From Patiria pectinifera (taxonomy: Eukaryota; Echinodermata; Asteroidea; Valvatida; Asterinidae), in NCBI GenBank assembly GCA_029964075.1, contig CM057129.1, positions 20,203,430 through 20,267,429 of the forward strand: DNA of 64,000 nucleotides, given 5' to 3'. Positions 29,363 to 41,291 of this stretch are shown here, one piece after another (position 1 is the stretch's first letter; each line of letters starts with the position of its first letter). Both the position numbers and the translations under genes were made by a program. Below the pieces are notes generated by a model that did no database searches, was not told the origin of the DNA, and was given only the letters and a program-made list of their open reading frames with translations.

Positions 29363-32300
29363 TATCTAGATTACGGTGACCATAAGCGAGCGTGTGTATT
29401 CCATCCGGTAAAATGTACCTCTTTGTGTCCAACGGACTCAACGATAGTTTATTTTGAGATATGGTGTAAAGGATGTGTTTTTCCGATCGAATTTGAGTCA
29501 TCGTTTCTGTTTTAGATTTATTTTTAAAGATGCAGTCGTAGTAGTGTCGGTGTTTTAATTTCTTAGAGGTGACCGATTTTGTGACTCCCTTGGCTTTTTT
29601 CAAGTTGATGTCAGCGGTTAAAATCGATTACATCTTGGGTCTTACGCAAACGGCTTCTTGAATGACCTTACCTCCAAACTCGTCTTTAAATTTACCGATC
29701 ACTTTCTTATTGGTTGGATCGTATAACTCGTGATCCAGATTGTAATTCGAAAAGTCGTAGTGTTGCCCGTGAGATCGCATGTCTTTGTATATGTCATCCG
29801 TGTAAACGACAATCAACAGACTGTCCGTATCCGTATACATCAACCTGATTTTATCTCCGTATTTGTCTTTCAATCGGTTGTAATAAAAATCGTACATCAG
29901 CGTCTTTGAGAGATCCAAGATACTCACTCCGCAGTAAATGGGCTTGTTTAACACGGTTGTCGTTTTATATGTTTCGACAAATGACAGGTCACACTCTGGA
30001 AACGGCGTTGTTGTTTTATAGCTCGGTTTTTTAATTAATTTTTGGTATTTTGCTTGATCGCTCTCGTTATTGTCTCTCAGTAGGTAACCGTCGATTCGAT
30101 TTCTGACGTTTTCCATCGTCTTACCAAACACGCTGTTATTCATCAGTTTAAAAAAGTCTTTCTCAAAATCAGAGGTTGCTTTTGTTCGGAGTTGCGTGTT
30201 TTTGTCGATGTAAGATTTCATCCAAGGCGCTTGTTTGAATTTTAACACGCGATGTACCTTTTTTAGTTTCAAACCGAGATTGAGGTATGACTGCAACGTA
30301 ACGTAGTGCAACACGTATTTTTGTTTTGGATTAAGCGTACACGTTAATTTTTGTACGTCGCTACTAGGTTCGGTTTCCAATAACTCGTTTTGATAATCAG
30401 ACATCCACGCTTGGGGTACGACGATATTTTCGGGTGCTAGGGGATAATCGTTGTGCTTGGCGTGTAGATCGTACGGATAGTCTAAATCTACTTCAAAAAA
30501 GTAGCCGGTGTTGGACGTTTTCTTAAGCGTTAATATTCTTTCTTCGGTAAACGGTTTCGAGGGTGTCCATTTAAAATCGCTGTACGGTAGATATTGACTC
30601 ATAGCCCAACCGTACAGATTGTTGGCATCCAGATAAGCGATATAACTCGAGGGCTTGTTTGAATCGTAGTCATCGAGATATTGATTATTGGCTTTGTGAT
30701 GTCTCATTCCACCCACGCTAGATATGCCTCCTCGTTTTGCTTTTTCAAAAAATAAGTGTTTGTCGACGTCTTGCAACAGTTCGAGTTTAGCTTCCGAGTG
30801 TTTCAATAGAGCATCCCAGGACAATCCGGGTGCGGTAAAATAATTGGCTGGATCTAGCCCGTAGTTTGTAATACACGTTCGTCTAAAGTTTTCAAATACG
30901 CCTGCAAGTAATAACGTATCGGTAGTCACGTACAAGTCGTGATATTCTCCTAGATTTTGTATATTAAACTCGTTCCACACGCGTTGAGCTCTGTCGTAGT
31001 CTTGTTGCGATATATGTTCGTCTTTTAGTCTGCTGTAAAACTTGTCGATGGGTGGTAGGCTGGTCTCTTGAAACTTATCAAACGAGTTCATATATTCGTA
31101 GGGATAAATTCCTTTTTGTAATAGCAAGTCAGTCGCCTCTGGCGTACCTAGTTTAAAATGCTTTTTGAGTAAATGAAACGACTCTTTTGGACAACCTTTC
31201 ACTAATTTATCCAACGATGATGCCATAAAACTAAACGAGTCTAAAAATCGTAGATTTCCTATCGAAAACGAAATATACTTTTCTGAATTTTTAGCGATCA
31301 CTTGTATTTCTGTTTGGCTATCGTATTCTGTCATTCCCTGCATGATTAAATGCGCGTCGTAATTTTGTAAATTGTGAAAAAAGACCGGTATCGGTGTACA
31401 ACCGGGTTTAATTTGTAGTTTGAGGTTACAATAAGCGTGTGCGGCACCCCTATATTTACCAGTGACGTGGCAGTGATCTCTGACCTTTCTAAATTTATTA
31501 ATGCTCTTTTTGCAGTCTAGACATTTAGACTCGATAAATCCCTTACTATTTTTGTACTGATGTTCTTTCTTTTGTTTTATCGTCTTGGGTTCTCTGGGTT
31601 TCTGGCACTGACAGTTGCTCGAGTAATTGGGATAAATTGGTTTCTCGCAAATCCAACACGCGTTTGTTGTATCGTGATGGTCTTTAGCTCGCTCGTTAAA
31701 TGTCATGGGTTGGGGTTTTTCAAATATGCAATTAATATCGCTTTGTAATTGTAACAGCGTTGTTATAAATCTAGTTGAAGCGTCTTTGCCTCTATAAGTC
31801 TCTTGATACACATTTTTACCGTCGCATCGCACGACAACTAGCGAATAACCGCTAGCTTTGTGAACGTTAATCTTTTTTGTGTTTGTCTCTTTGTCTGAGT
31901 GAGTAGGTTTAGATGTTAGTGTCTGTGTGGGTGTTGTTGTTGTTTGTAGTATGGATTCAAAGTCAGCATAAATGACAAATGGTGCTTTTTGTTTGTGCCT
32001 ATAGTTTTTAAATTCTAATATCGGTACGTCTCTTTCGCCTGGTTGCCCGTCTATGTATTTTGGTTTACCCGTCGGAAATACAATCTTTGATGGATGTGCA
32101 TCTATACCCTTACAATCGGCGATATGTCTGTCTAATTTATTTTGATTGGTAAATGACATAGACATCTTCGACAAAAATATTTCTTACATTTATGTTTGGT
32201 AACGTCGTACATCAACCTCGTAAAATATTTTATCCAACAATAGTGATGCTTGTCACCTTTAGAAATCAAAAGCAGATCGATCTCTTTTGCCCCGTAGTTT

Positions 32301-33349
32301 TTAGACACGTATAATGGATATATCTCACCCTCATAACCGTATACGTTTATCGATAAATTATTTTGTCTTTCTATCTTGGGTATCTGATCGACCGGTGTCG
32401 GAAAGTCAACGCCTTTAAAACTTAGTCCGTCGTCTTTGGTGTATACAACAGGTTCTTCTTTATGAATTTTATATTTAGGATTATTTCTTATTTGATTTTT
32501 TACTTTATCTGTATACAACCCAAGAGCAGCTCTCAAACACCATCTCAAACACTCGTCGTCTTTGTTTTTGATGTTTATCATCGCCTGTTTAATTTTAAGA
32601 TGTTCGGGTAGGTTTATGTAAGAACTGCCTCTCGCTGGATTATATCTGTTGATGTTGATGTATAACGCCATTATCTTTTTTAAAACCCAACCCGATCCTT
32701 GATTCGTATACCTTTCATCCTTTTTAAATAGCTCTTCGATCTCTTCTTTTAAAACCTGTTTTATTTGACTTTGATTTAAAACGGCTTTCGGCTTACTATA
32801 ATGAATAGCTTCGATCGTTTCGATCGTACCATCCGGTTTGGTTTTTTCGTATTTTATTTTGATTGTGAGCTCCAGTTTTAAACCTCTCAGCTCTCTCAAT
32901 TCTGACTTGATTTTATTGACTATTTGTTCCTTGTGCGAATCAAAAAACTTGATTAAATCGTGGTTATAAAGTCTGGGGTTTAATTCCCAGTTTCTGTAGT
33001 AATTTCTAAACCTTCTCGTTTCTCTAAAAGCTGACTCTGTAAAGTCTTCGGGTTGTCTGTATATTTTTATCGCCGATATTAAATCTCTTTTCAAAAACCG
33101 TCCTTTATACCCCGTCGGTACGTATTTTAGATTTTGTTCGTCTACAATCTGTTTGAGCTCATGTAGTGTCTTTTTCCTCAAGTTTTTAAATTGACTTTCA
33201 TAATGTTTTATCCCCTCGATGTAGACTTTACGAGTAAGAGAAACATTTTCATTGTGTGGTATATTATATCGCTGCACGTAATCACGCAGCGTGGCTTTGT
33301 TCCATTTAGAATATCCTTTGACGGTCGGTCTGAACATATTACTCTCCAT
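29355..33349 (-). pseudogene. Protein-primed DNA polymerase B, broken by one frame change and one stop
   Basis: The start near 33349 is chosen because the upstream frame runs into the TIR and this start is duplicated at 10052. The N-terminal part (to about 32150) ends in a CRRC zinc-finger half whose other half is in a second frame starting near 32150, so the frame changes there. The second part (to 29631) has exonuclease motifs YADFESIL, NLQNYDAHLIM and YVTTDTLLLAG, an internal zinc-binding block (CWICEKP...RDHCHVTGKYRG), and polymerase motifs DANNLYGWAMSQYLP, KLMNNSVFGKTMENV and YTDTDSLLI. An in-frame TAA at 29628-29630 cuts off the last 90 or so residues, which continue open to 29355 in the same frame. 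It would copy the element's linear genome from the TIR ends. As read, it is not functional in one piece. Confidence 0.9.
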
Positions 33350-33464
33350 TTTATTATAGAAAATATAATATTTTTTTCTCATTTTTTTTGGAAGGTAGAC
33401 TTTGGATTTATAAGCAATCAGACTCACCGGCTGGTGATAGATCTTCAAGACGAGAGATAATGGG

Positions 33465-33839
33465 CCCCGAGTTTCAAGGTCGCGTGGTGGTGACTCACAC
33501 ATTTTTCAAGGTCACGTTGTTTACGCCAAATTCGTATCATGCCTCAACACGTTTCAAGGTCACGTGGTGGTGACTCACACATTTTTCAAAGTCACGTGGT
33601 GGTGACATCACCTCATTTTAGCGACGACAGATTTATTTTTTTAACTCCAGAGCGACAGGCCCTGACTTGACACACATTTTTCTTTTTTGCTCCCAAACCT
33701 GACGTCAGATTTCTAAAACATTTGCCGCGGGTGATTCCCCTTTATTTTTCCCCCAACTATTTTTAAGAATCGAGAGCGGCGTGTCCAGACTGGCCGCAGA
33801 TTTTCCATTTTGGTCCCATACCCCCACCTCCCCTACTAC
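33465..33839 (-). repeat. Polinton right terminal inverted repeat
   Basis: Inverse of 9621-9995, with the same motif array: CRE TGACGTCA at 33700-33707, AP-1, E-box and TCAAGGTCA sites between about 33474 and 33600. The array lies upstream of PolB. Confidence 0.93.
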
Positions 33840-33845
33840 TCACCT
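33840..33845. repeat. Polinton target-site duplication, right copy
   Basis: TCACCT, matching 9614-9619. Confidence 0.85.
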
Positions 33846-35011
33846 ACGGAAAAAAAATCGCGGCTAGGGGCCGTGCCACAACTACGGCCAAGGCACGGCC
33901 AAGCCAGCGGCACTCAGAAAGCCCGACGGTCGGGCGGCATGGAACCACCGGAGACGAGAGCTGGATCCCAGTGACCACACTGATGCTCAGAATCCGACGA
34001 AGGGCGAATTTCCAATGCTTTTACGTCCGGCGCCAAATTTCAATGTCCACTTCACAGTGGTCAGGAATGTGTTTGGACTTAATTTACTAGTGCGAATTCC
34101 CAGTGCGGGAACAAAAGTTCGTTGCAACAAAAGCGGGATGACGCAGGACGACTGCGGGCTATTGGCCTGAACCTTAAATTACTTTACGAATTCCTAATAT
34201 CACGCAATATTTTTTTTGTTTCGTAATTGTATTATTTTTCATTGCTTCTGATTCAAAACTACACCACATTCCTTTTACAGACTAGGCCAGCCAATAATGT
34301 TTCTCTTTTTTCTTCTTCTTTTTTTTTGCCCTTTTTTTCAAGCTCTAGTTTGCACATCACTGTCTCATTCAACTATCTCATCCAGCTTGGAGATCGCGCA
34401 GTATTAAAATGGTTAAAGACTGGCGATTTCATTTTATATCTGATGCGTCATAATAATTCTCTGGCTTCACCTGCAGAATTGCCTGAATTCACACGTATAG
34501 GAGGAAACTAGTAACACCAGCTGGTCAACGGAACGAAGCATGCCTGGCCTGGCAATTCCGTGGCAAGATATAGACGTGTCAAGCGTAGAGGACGGGTACG
34601 ATACAGATGAAACACCTATTTTTTTTTAATACAGCTTTTTAAAAACAACACATTAACATTCATACCTTCTTTCACGGAATGAAATGGTTCAAGAAAAATA
34701 GTAGTATATCTCGAAAGAATGATTGTAACTGATGTTGATCGACACAGGCTATAGTTATAGCGCCCTCAGCGACTGGACGTTTTTCGCGCGCCGAAAACAC
34801 ACCTCACAATCACATCAACGTTGAGTCTGAGAAAATTTAGTTGACAAATTCTAAGCGAAATTGCTGAACAATGAGGCATAGAGGTACGAATAATTTTTAA
34901 TTGTGATGATTGTCTTAATGCGTAGAACAAATATTGAATAGTTTTATATGATTTATGAGGTTAAATTGGCTATAATAAGAAATGAAACAAACGCTAGTAC
35001 ATGTGCATTCT
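33846..35011. other. Intergenic, no gene seen
   Basis: GC-rich near the Polinton edge (33855-33960), then AT-rich. Short open frames such as 34227-34511 are not convincing. Confidence 0.4.
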
Positions 35012-35020
35012 ATTCACAGG

Positions 35021-36822
35021 AATGTCGGACACTTCGCCCCATTTCCACTTCGCCCCATTTCCACTTCGCCCCATTTCCACTTCGTCCCTAACCACTTCGC
35101 CCAATCCCCACTTCGCCCCATCCCCACTTCGCCCCATGCCCTTTTCGCCCCATCCCCACTTCGCCCCAGCCGTTACATGTAAAAAAAAATCTCATCTATG
35201 ATCTATTTTATCATGTTTATTGGCATAAAAACAATCCCAAAAGATTCACTAATTGCTGCTGCGAAAACCAAATCATTGACTGATATCTGCTTGGTGTCAA
35301 TCGAATGAGGCATTTTCTTTCCAGTCCCCCTCAACCATCATGACCATGGAGCTAGCTATAGCTCGCTGTGTCTGTAAAAATGCAATCATGGACTTGGTTT
35401 AATGAATGAGAAAATTATTTTAAAAAAATACTATTTTAAACTCATCTTCAAAGTTGCTCATTTAAAAGACTATCGGGCTCCATTATTTTGTAATGCTAAT
35501 TCTCGTCAAACCAAGCATTATTAAAAATACTATTTAATATTCAGGCCATAACTTAAACTTACCAGGTAGTCGAATCATGTATCGCATTTTTGCATTGTTT
35601 TTACCAGGTTTTGGCAAATCTTGAAATTCCCCTAGGCTGTCAGAGTACTTTTCGGACCAACCCACCATTGTTTTACAGAGGATACATGTCGAGTAATTTC
35701 ACTCAATGATTTATTTACGGCCAGAGATGACCGAGATTCGAATAATATTGTTACGCTGTAGCGCTAGCATCATCTACCCATACTTTCGCTTTTGCTTCTA
35801 TCGGGTGCTACTATAACCTGTTGAAGTTCTTTTAGTACAAAAATCATTCAAATCAATCATGTAATTTTCAAGTAACGGAAATTTAAACACAACAAAAAAC
35901 GAAAACTTGACAAATTGCATACACATATAGATGTGTGTGAATTGTTTTCGATTTGCTGAAAATTTAAAACGCACGTTTTGTGGAAACATGTTATAAAAGC
36001 TTGTTAAAGTGTCTAAGATGTACATGTACATTCAAGAATCCCTTTCAATATTTGTTCTTCAAACAGTACAATTTTGTATAGCATTGTTTTTCAATATTAT
36101 TTTTATTTTTCAATCCTAAACATTTAGCTAGAGTAGAGATGCAGTGGCATTTTAGTCCATATGCAGCTTTTTCCCAGTTTCTCCGTTTTCAAATCGATAA
36201 GCAGGCTTTCTTGAGTCCGTCACCAACGCGCTGGACTGATCTTCAATTTTCATTAGGCAAGCGGCTCGGTGTTCTCCACACAGTCGGCATCCTCTCCAAT
36301 AATTAGCACGCCCGCTTTTGTACCAACAATCGAAGGCCAATCAGCTTGAAGGTTGTACATGTAGTTGTTACATGTCTTGCTTGAATCCATCAAGCTACAG
36401 ATAGATAGCTATGCAAATCATGCATGTGCCCAACAGTTCGGTGTAGTACAGGGCGACAATTAATACATGACCAACGTGTTGTACAAAAACAATCAAATTA
36501 ATGATTGATGAGTGTCTCGGTCCCTGTGTCTTGAACACCTCATCAGAGAGTTTATATTTTTCCTGAGTTTCTAGAATTGGGAGCATTTATTATCGGGGGT
36601 CTTGGGCAGTTTATTCACTGGTCTGCACCCCTAGCCTTCACCTTTTTCATAATGTACATGGGGCGAAGTGGGGATGGGGCGAAGTGGGAATGGGGCAAAG
36701 CGGGGATGGGGCGAAGTGAGGATGGGGCGAAGTGGGGATGGGGCGAAGTGGGGATGGGGCAAAGTGGTTAGGGGCGAAGTGACATGGGGCGAAGTGGAAA
36801 TGGGGCGAAGCGTCCGACACCC
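35021..36822. mobile_element. Foldback element with CACTTCGCCCCATTTC tandem arms and 9-bp target duplication
   Basis: Both ends start with TGTCGGAC (inverted) followed by repeats of a 16-bp unit, CACTTCGCCCCATTTC or CACTTCGCCCCATCCC: left arm 35031-35170, right arm 36658-36812. The 9-bp sequence ATTCACAGG flanks both sides (35012-35020 and 36823-36831). The 1.5-kb middle has no coding sequence. Long arms and a 9-bp duplication fit a non-autonomous MULE-like foldback element. Confidence 0.75.
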
Positions 36823-36855
36823 ATTCACAGGGTTTATTGTAGCAGTGTACATGTA

Positions 36856-38763
36856 GGTAGCGCCAGTATCACAACTCCAGCAGTACCACTTATCATAATT
36901 TATGCCGTGAACAGTACAGCGTCATCAAACTTATGAATTATGTACATCGTCGGTCCGCGCGTGATCGTCGTGTGCATGTCCTTCTTTAGCAGGCCCACCA
37001 GCACGGCCGGTCACCCATACATGTCAAGGGTTCCGTACGTAATTGTACCGGGTGTAACATGTACAATGTTACGACTCGGCCCATAATTGCCGTACGCGCG
37101 ACCTTCGATACCCCCTCCCCCCTCCTCCTCCAATATCGGTGAGGTACTGTATCGACACCTGTCTGTCCTTGTTTTAGAGCTGCATGGGTTAAAACCATTG
37201 GAGATAAATGTAAAATGGAGATCAATGGTTAAAACACAGAGCTCGGAACGCTAGTAACGATGCCCGGTTATCTTTATCATCATTGTTTCGAATTAATTAA
37301 ATCAAATCGAAATTTGTTCGGTGATGTTGACAAGTAAAAAAAAGAAGGAGGCACTGGCAAAAGCAACAACAAAACAGGCCCAATATTTTTTCCGTTAAAG
37401 CACAAAACACAATTTGAAATTTTGTAAGACAAAATAATATACATGTACTAAAAAATTAGGAACAACGATAAAACTTGATCCACTCGTCAGCTCATGGTGT
37501 TGCTTGTGATCTAATGCCGCTTAGAGGTTGTATACATACCCAAAATTGTACCTAATGCAAACATCAAAATTTGGGCGATTCGCCATGTTTTTTGCAACCA
37601 TAATGCGCTTCTCCTAAGGCACCGTTTAAGCTTGCATGGTGTGCCCTAGCCCGACTGCGTCTGGCCGTACAGTACTATTGCAAGCTCTGTACTACAGAGC
37701 TTGCGATAGTACTGTACGGCCAGACGCAGTCGGGCTAGGTGTGCCCATATGGTTTTCCTCGATTAAAAAAGTATGGTAATTTTCTTGGTAAAACCACCAA
37801 CCCTCTTTGGCACAAAAATCATTACACACACCTTTTTCTGCATGCAGGGAAACTAGTCAGCTTCACAGTTAATCTATTATTCCCTGCGAAAAATATCTTC
37901 AGACATGCTAGGTCAACCATCCCCTACACTAGGGTAAAGGATAAATCATTAGCTTCTCCAAGGATTTCTGTGGTTATGGCGTTACGCAGTCCACGGATAA
38001 ACACGGAAGTAATTGAAAACCGCGGAGATTTTCAACGACAGACATAAGATTTTGATACAGATTCAAATCCATTAATTCAAAATAAATTCTTTATTCAATA
38101 GCTTTTTTTAAAGAATATTAACAAGGTTTATGTTAATATGGTATGTCCTTCCTCTATGGTTGTGTCAAAAGGAAAAGAGCAAAAATATACAAACTAAATA
38201 ACAATTAATGCAAGCGTTCACGATAAAGTAATCATACCTACTTTTTGAATGCTAAATGTAATAATAAATCATGGAAGAATATGCATGGGACCCGAATCAT
38301 CTGCCCAAGCCGGTTAATCTAACATTGGTCATTTCAAAAACGAAGGCTTCCCTTATCTATTCGTATTATTTTTTTAAGCGCACGTTGTAATCGACTAAAA
38401 TGCCGACACTGTGTAAAATAGTATCCGCCGAGCACGCTAACCTTGACAAAGTTACAGATCAATTAGCCCAAGTACAAGTAATTCTACCTCCGTGGTACAA
38501 CCGAATGCTATTGTAATTGTTTGCACTAGTTAGTTTGGGATGGGAAGGATGACATGTCACAGCTGGCTCTGCTCAAACACAAGTTACATTCCGAAAGTTG
38601 ACCGATCATTCGATGCGAAACCTCCCGCTCTCCGGAGCTCCGCCACTGATATGATTGCCATCGATACTGCATTAAGTCCTGTGACGTGAGGTACCTGACT
38701 TGTGGTGACGTAAGAATAAATTATCATAAGTGGTACTGCTGGAGTTGTGATACTGGCGCTACC
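36856..38763. mobile_element. Inverted-repeat element with GGTAGCGCCAGTATC ends and 9-bp target duplication
   Basis: Arms of about 48 bp (36856-36903 and 38716-38763) start GGTAGCGCCAGTATCACAAC and differ at one or two bases. GTACATGTA flanks both sides (36847-36855, 38764-38772). TACATG strings are common here, so the duplication is a little less certain. No coding capacity; a short palindromic element is nested inside. Confidence 0.7.
37647..37737. mobile_element. 91-bp palindromic MITE with 9-bp target duplication
   Basis: Two 45-bp arms starting TAGCCCGACTGCGTCTGGCC, with one mismatch and a single central base. GGTGTGCCC flanks it on both sides (37638-37646, 37738-37746). It would fold into a near-perfect hairpin. 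Confidence 0.8.
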
Positions 38764-38772
38764 GTACATGTA

Positions 38773-39176
38773 GGTACATGTTTTTGTACCGCATGGAATT
38801 CCATAGTTTCCCGATATTAATTCATTTAGTAATCAAGTGCTGATCTCAGAATTATTTGATCAATAGGTTTCTATAATTGTCTTTGATTGTCTAAGGACAG
38901 GATACATGTCACAATTTGTTATCCATGGCCATGTAGAGATATGTATGTCACTGTTAGTGTAACTTACATGTTGATTGTTGACATGCACATGTAACATGTT
39001 AAATATGGCTTGTGTGTTACATTGCAAGTTTAAGTTATGTTGCTTGGTCAAGTCTGTTTACTTAATTAGGTTTTTCTTCTTATCTTTTGAAAGTTTAGAA
39101 ATTGAATTAATTTAGTACCAATCGCTGTTAATCTTTTAATTATTCTGAAGTATAATATGTGTGCATTTTGTTTCAG
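38773..39176. other. Upstream region of the NHL-like gene
   Basis: No coding sequence recognised. A CAG acceptor at 39174-39176 shows that an exon upstream is spliced to the one holding the ATG, but I could not locate it. Confidence 0.4.
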
Positions 39177-39182
39177 AGGAAA

Positions 39183-39302
39183 ATGGCAACTAGAAAAGCC
39201 AAGAGCTCAACTCTAGAGACGATAAGAGACGAACCAGCACCGGGTCCCACCACGCGTTGCAAGAGATCCAGACGTTGCAAGTGTAAAGGAATCAGACAAG
39301 AG
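39183..39302 (+). CDS. NHL-like beta-propeller protein, coding exon 1
   Basis: Starts at the ATG at 39183, six bases after a splice acceptor, and codes for 40 residues, basic and cysteine-containing (CKRSRRCKCKGIRQE). Ends at a GTACGA donor on a codon boundary. The reading frame is open into the acceptor, so an upstream coding exon (for example a RING or B-box part) cannot be excluded. Confidence 0.7.
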
Positions 39303-39658
39303 GTACGAAAGCGAAATATACCTCTTTTGAATGCCCGACTCTCATAGAATCTATAACAAGGTAAATGTTTAATTCTTGTCTGGCGTCTCAACAATTTCTT
39401 CCTGATTTGTCATTTGATTTTTTTTCATACACATGTCACTCAGCAAATATAAGAGCCATAGTGACATCAGTAGCGGATTACTGATGCGAACGGAGAGTTA
39501 ACACTTTCAGCTTTCTCACTTGGATTGTTAATAAATTGATCTCCAACTTCCAGTGGTGGAATGTGGGTGCACGGTTTCAATTGGTTGAAAATGTCTTCAT
39601 TGAATTTGAGCCTCCAGTAATTACTCCATCACAATTTTTTTTTTTGGCTTTACTTTAG

Positions 39659-39863
39659 GCTTCGGTTAGTATGCAGGGAAGCAGTCAAGGAGGTGAGTGG
39701 ACGCTCTATCGTGAGATTGGTGAACGAGGAGTAAAGTTTGACTGGGCTTTCGACGTTGCAGCTCGTCATCCTGATCAGATTGCAGTGACGGACTACAGAG
39801 GGAAGCGAATCGTGATCTGCAGCATCCACGGTAACCAGAAAAGCACAAGCCCAATGCAACGAT
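39659..39863 (+). CDS. NHL-like beta-propeller protein, coding exon 2
   Basis: Between a TTTAG acceptor and a GTAAGT donor; codes for WTLYREIGERGVKFDWAFDV and PDQIAVTDYRGKRIVICSIH, the pattern of propeller blades in NHL/TRIM-like proteins. Phase fits both neighbours. Confidence 0.75.
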
Positions 39864-40316
39864 GTAAGTTTGAATAAACACACGCCCTAAGTTATAGCGA
39901 ATTATGTACCTTACATACACGCTGCATTAGGCAGAACACGCATACAGCTGTATGTCTTTCTGCTTCTCTTCTTATGGCTCCATGGCTGATCCATGAACAT
40001 GTATATATTTTTATGGTCTAATTCACAAGTCAAAGTCAGTCAGTGAGTCAGTCGTGTGCAAAGAGTACCAGCTCAAAAAAATGTATAAATAATGTGCCAA
40101 AACATCTCAATGTAAGTTGATGTAAAGTCTCTGTCGTGAAATACAGCAATGTATATAATTCGGGTCGCGGAATGCCATACATTTTTTAGACCTATGTAAC
40201 TCAAGTCTAATACATATAATTGATATGCATTTGCCCTCCTTTGCACTGCTGCTCATTATTAATGAGTATTTATATTTTTGTTCATTTTGTATATATGCAC
40301 TGGCCATTCTCCTCAG

Positions 40317-40915
40317 GTCCGCTTCGCATTGCAGCTGTACGCACCAACAATAGCTTGTTGGTTCTTGAGCATAGAGCATCCCATGTGAAGGTGTCGAACA
40401 TCGACAACACGCTGGTGTACAAATCCCCAACGGTGCCACTGAATGAGGTCGGTAAGATTGCAGTGAAGCTCCAGAGTATAGCGGTCAAGGAGGATGATAC
40501 CATCGTAGTGGCTGATGTTGAGAGGATGGTGTTGACTGACCATAACCCCACTGATGGTGAGCTCCTACGTACAATACCAGCCAAGATTAAACCCTATTTT
40601 CTGGCAATTGATAGCAATGATCGAGTTGTAATCAGTGGATACAAATCAGATGCAGTGCATGTAGCTGATGGCAATGGTGCTTCACTTTTCACCATCCCAC
40701 CCACCCTAAATGGACAACCAGTGAGATACTGCGGCAGTGTATACATTGATGAATCGGATATCTATGTAGCAGTCCATAATGGTTGTAAGACAGGTCATAT
40801 CCACCACTATGACACTGATCAAGGTGGCTTTCTTAAGTGCATTGCACAGGGGTTAGAAAGGCCAGGTGGAGTCATATTTACATCAGATGGGCAGCTGTCA
40901 GTGGCTGACTGTTAG
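40317..40915 (+). CDS. NHL-like beta-propeller protein, last coding exon, truncated by a MITE
   Basis: Opens at a CTCCTCAG acceptor and joins exon 2 in phase. It codes for about 198 residues of repeating propeller blades (IAVKEDDTIVVADVERMVLTD, FLAIDSNDRVVISGYKS, GVIFTSDGQLSVADC). The stop TAG at 40913-40915 is made by the first base of an inserted MITE. Beyond the MITE, at 41292, the old frame goes on for a few codons to a TGA at 41316-41318, so about nine residues were lost. Such propellers mediate protein or RNA contacts in TRIM-NHL proteins; no RING or B-box is seen here. Confidence 0.8.
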
Positions 40916-41288
40916 GCCAAAAAAAGTCGGTCTCTGGTCAGACCGAAGTTCTGAAATTGATGCGGCGACGCGGGTTTTTTGGGTTTTTTGGTGGCTTTTT
41001 TTTTTTCAAGCTTGTATTATACAGACAAGGTGGGTACTATTTTGCTTTTTGGTGTCCTCATTATACATTGGTGTCCTCCATAATTTGCCTTGGTGCCCTT
41101 TATCATTTGCCTTGGTGCAATTTCCCCATTCCTTGGTGATCCTTGGTACAAAAATTTGAGGAGGCGCGGCAATAGAGGGCGCTGTTGTAGCTTCCGTGCT
41201 AATTTGAAGAAAAAGAAAGGTTGACACGCATGATTAAAATTGACGCGCACGCTGACCAGAGACCGAGTACTTTTCTCTTTTTTTGGCC
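40915..41288. mobile_element. Harbinger-like MITE, 374 bp, TTA target duplication
   Basis: Ends GGCCAAAAA...TTTTTGGCC, with a longer inverted block containing GTCGGTCTCTGGTCAG. TTA flanks it (40912-40914, 41289-41291), the three-base duplication of PIF/Harbinger elements. A related copy lies at 54527-54903. Confidence 0.85.
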
Positions 41289-41291
41289 TTA

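Larger units (their letters stand above)
9620..33839. mobile_element. Polinton/Maverick element, complete, with a nested LTR retrotransposon
   Basis: The element spans 24,220 bp, of which 9,163 bp is the nested retrotransposon plus its duplicated target; the native length is about 15.06 kb, normal for the group. It has 375-bp terminal inverted repeats starting AGTAGTAGGG and a 6-bp target duplication. It encodes the hallmark set: protein-primed PolB, retrovirus-like integrase, A32-like packaging ATPase, a probable double-jelly-roll capsid protein and several small membrane proteins seen in other Polintons. Gene order from the left: TFIIB-like (+), split gene (-), 387-aa protein (-), 471-aa protein (+), a block of minus-strand structural genes including ATPase and capsid, 140-aa protein (-), integrase (+), PolB (-). 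No adenain/Ulp1-like protease was found. Confidence 0.95.

Noticed and set aside
33350-33502. Longer PolB N-terminus reaching into the right TIR
   Set aside because: The extension is TIR sequence with no family resemblance; the start near 33349 is duplicated at 10052 and is better supported.
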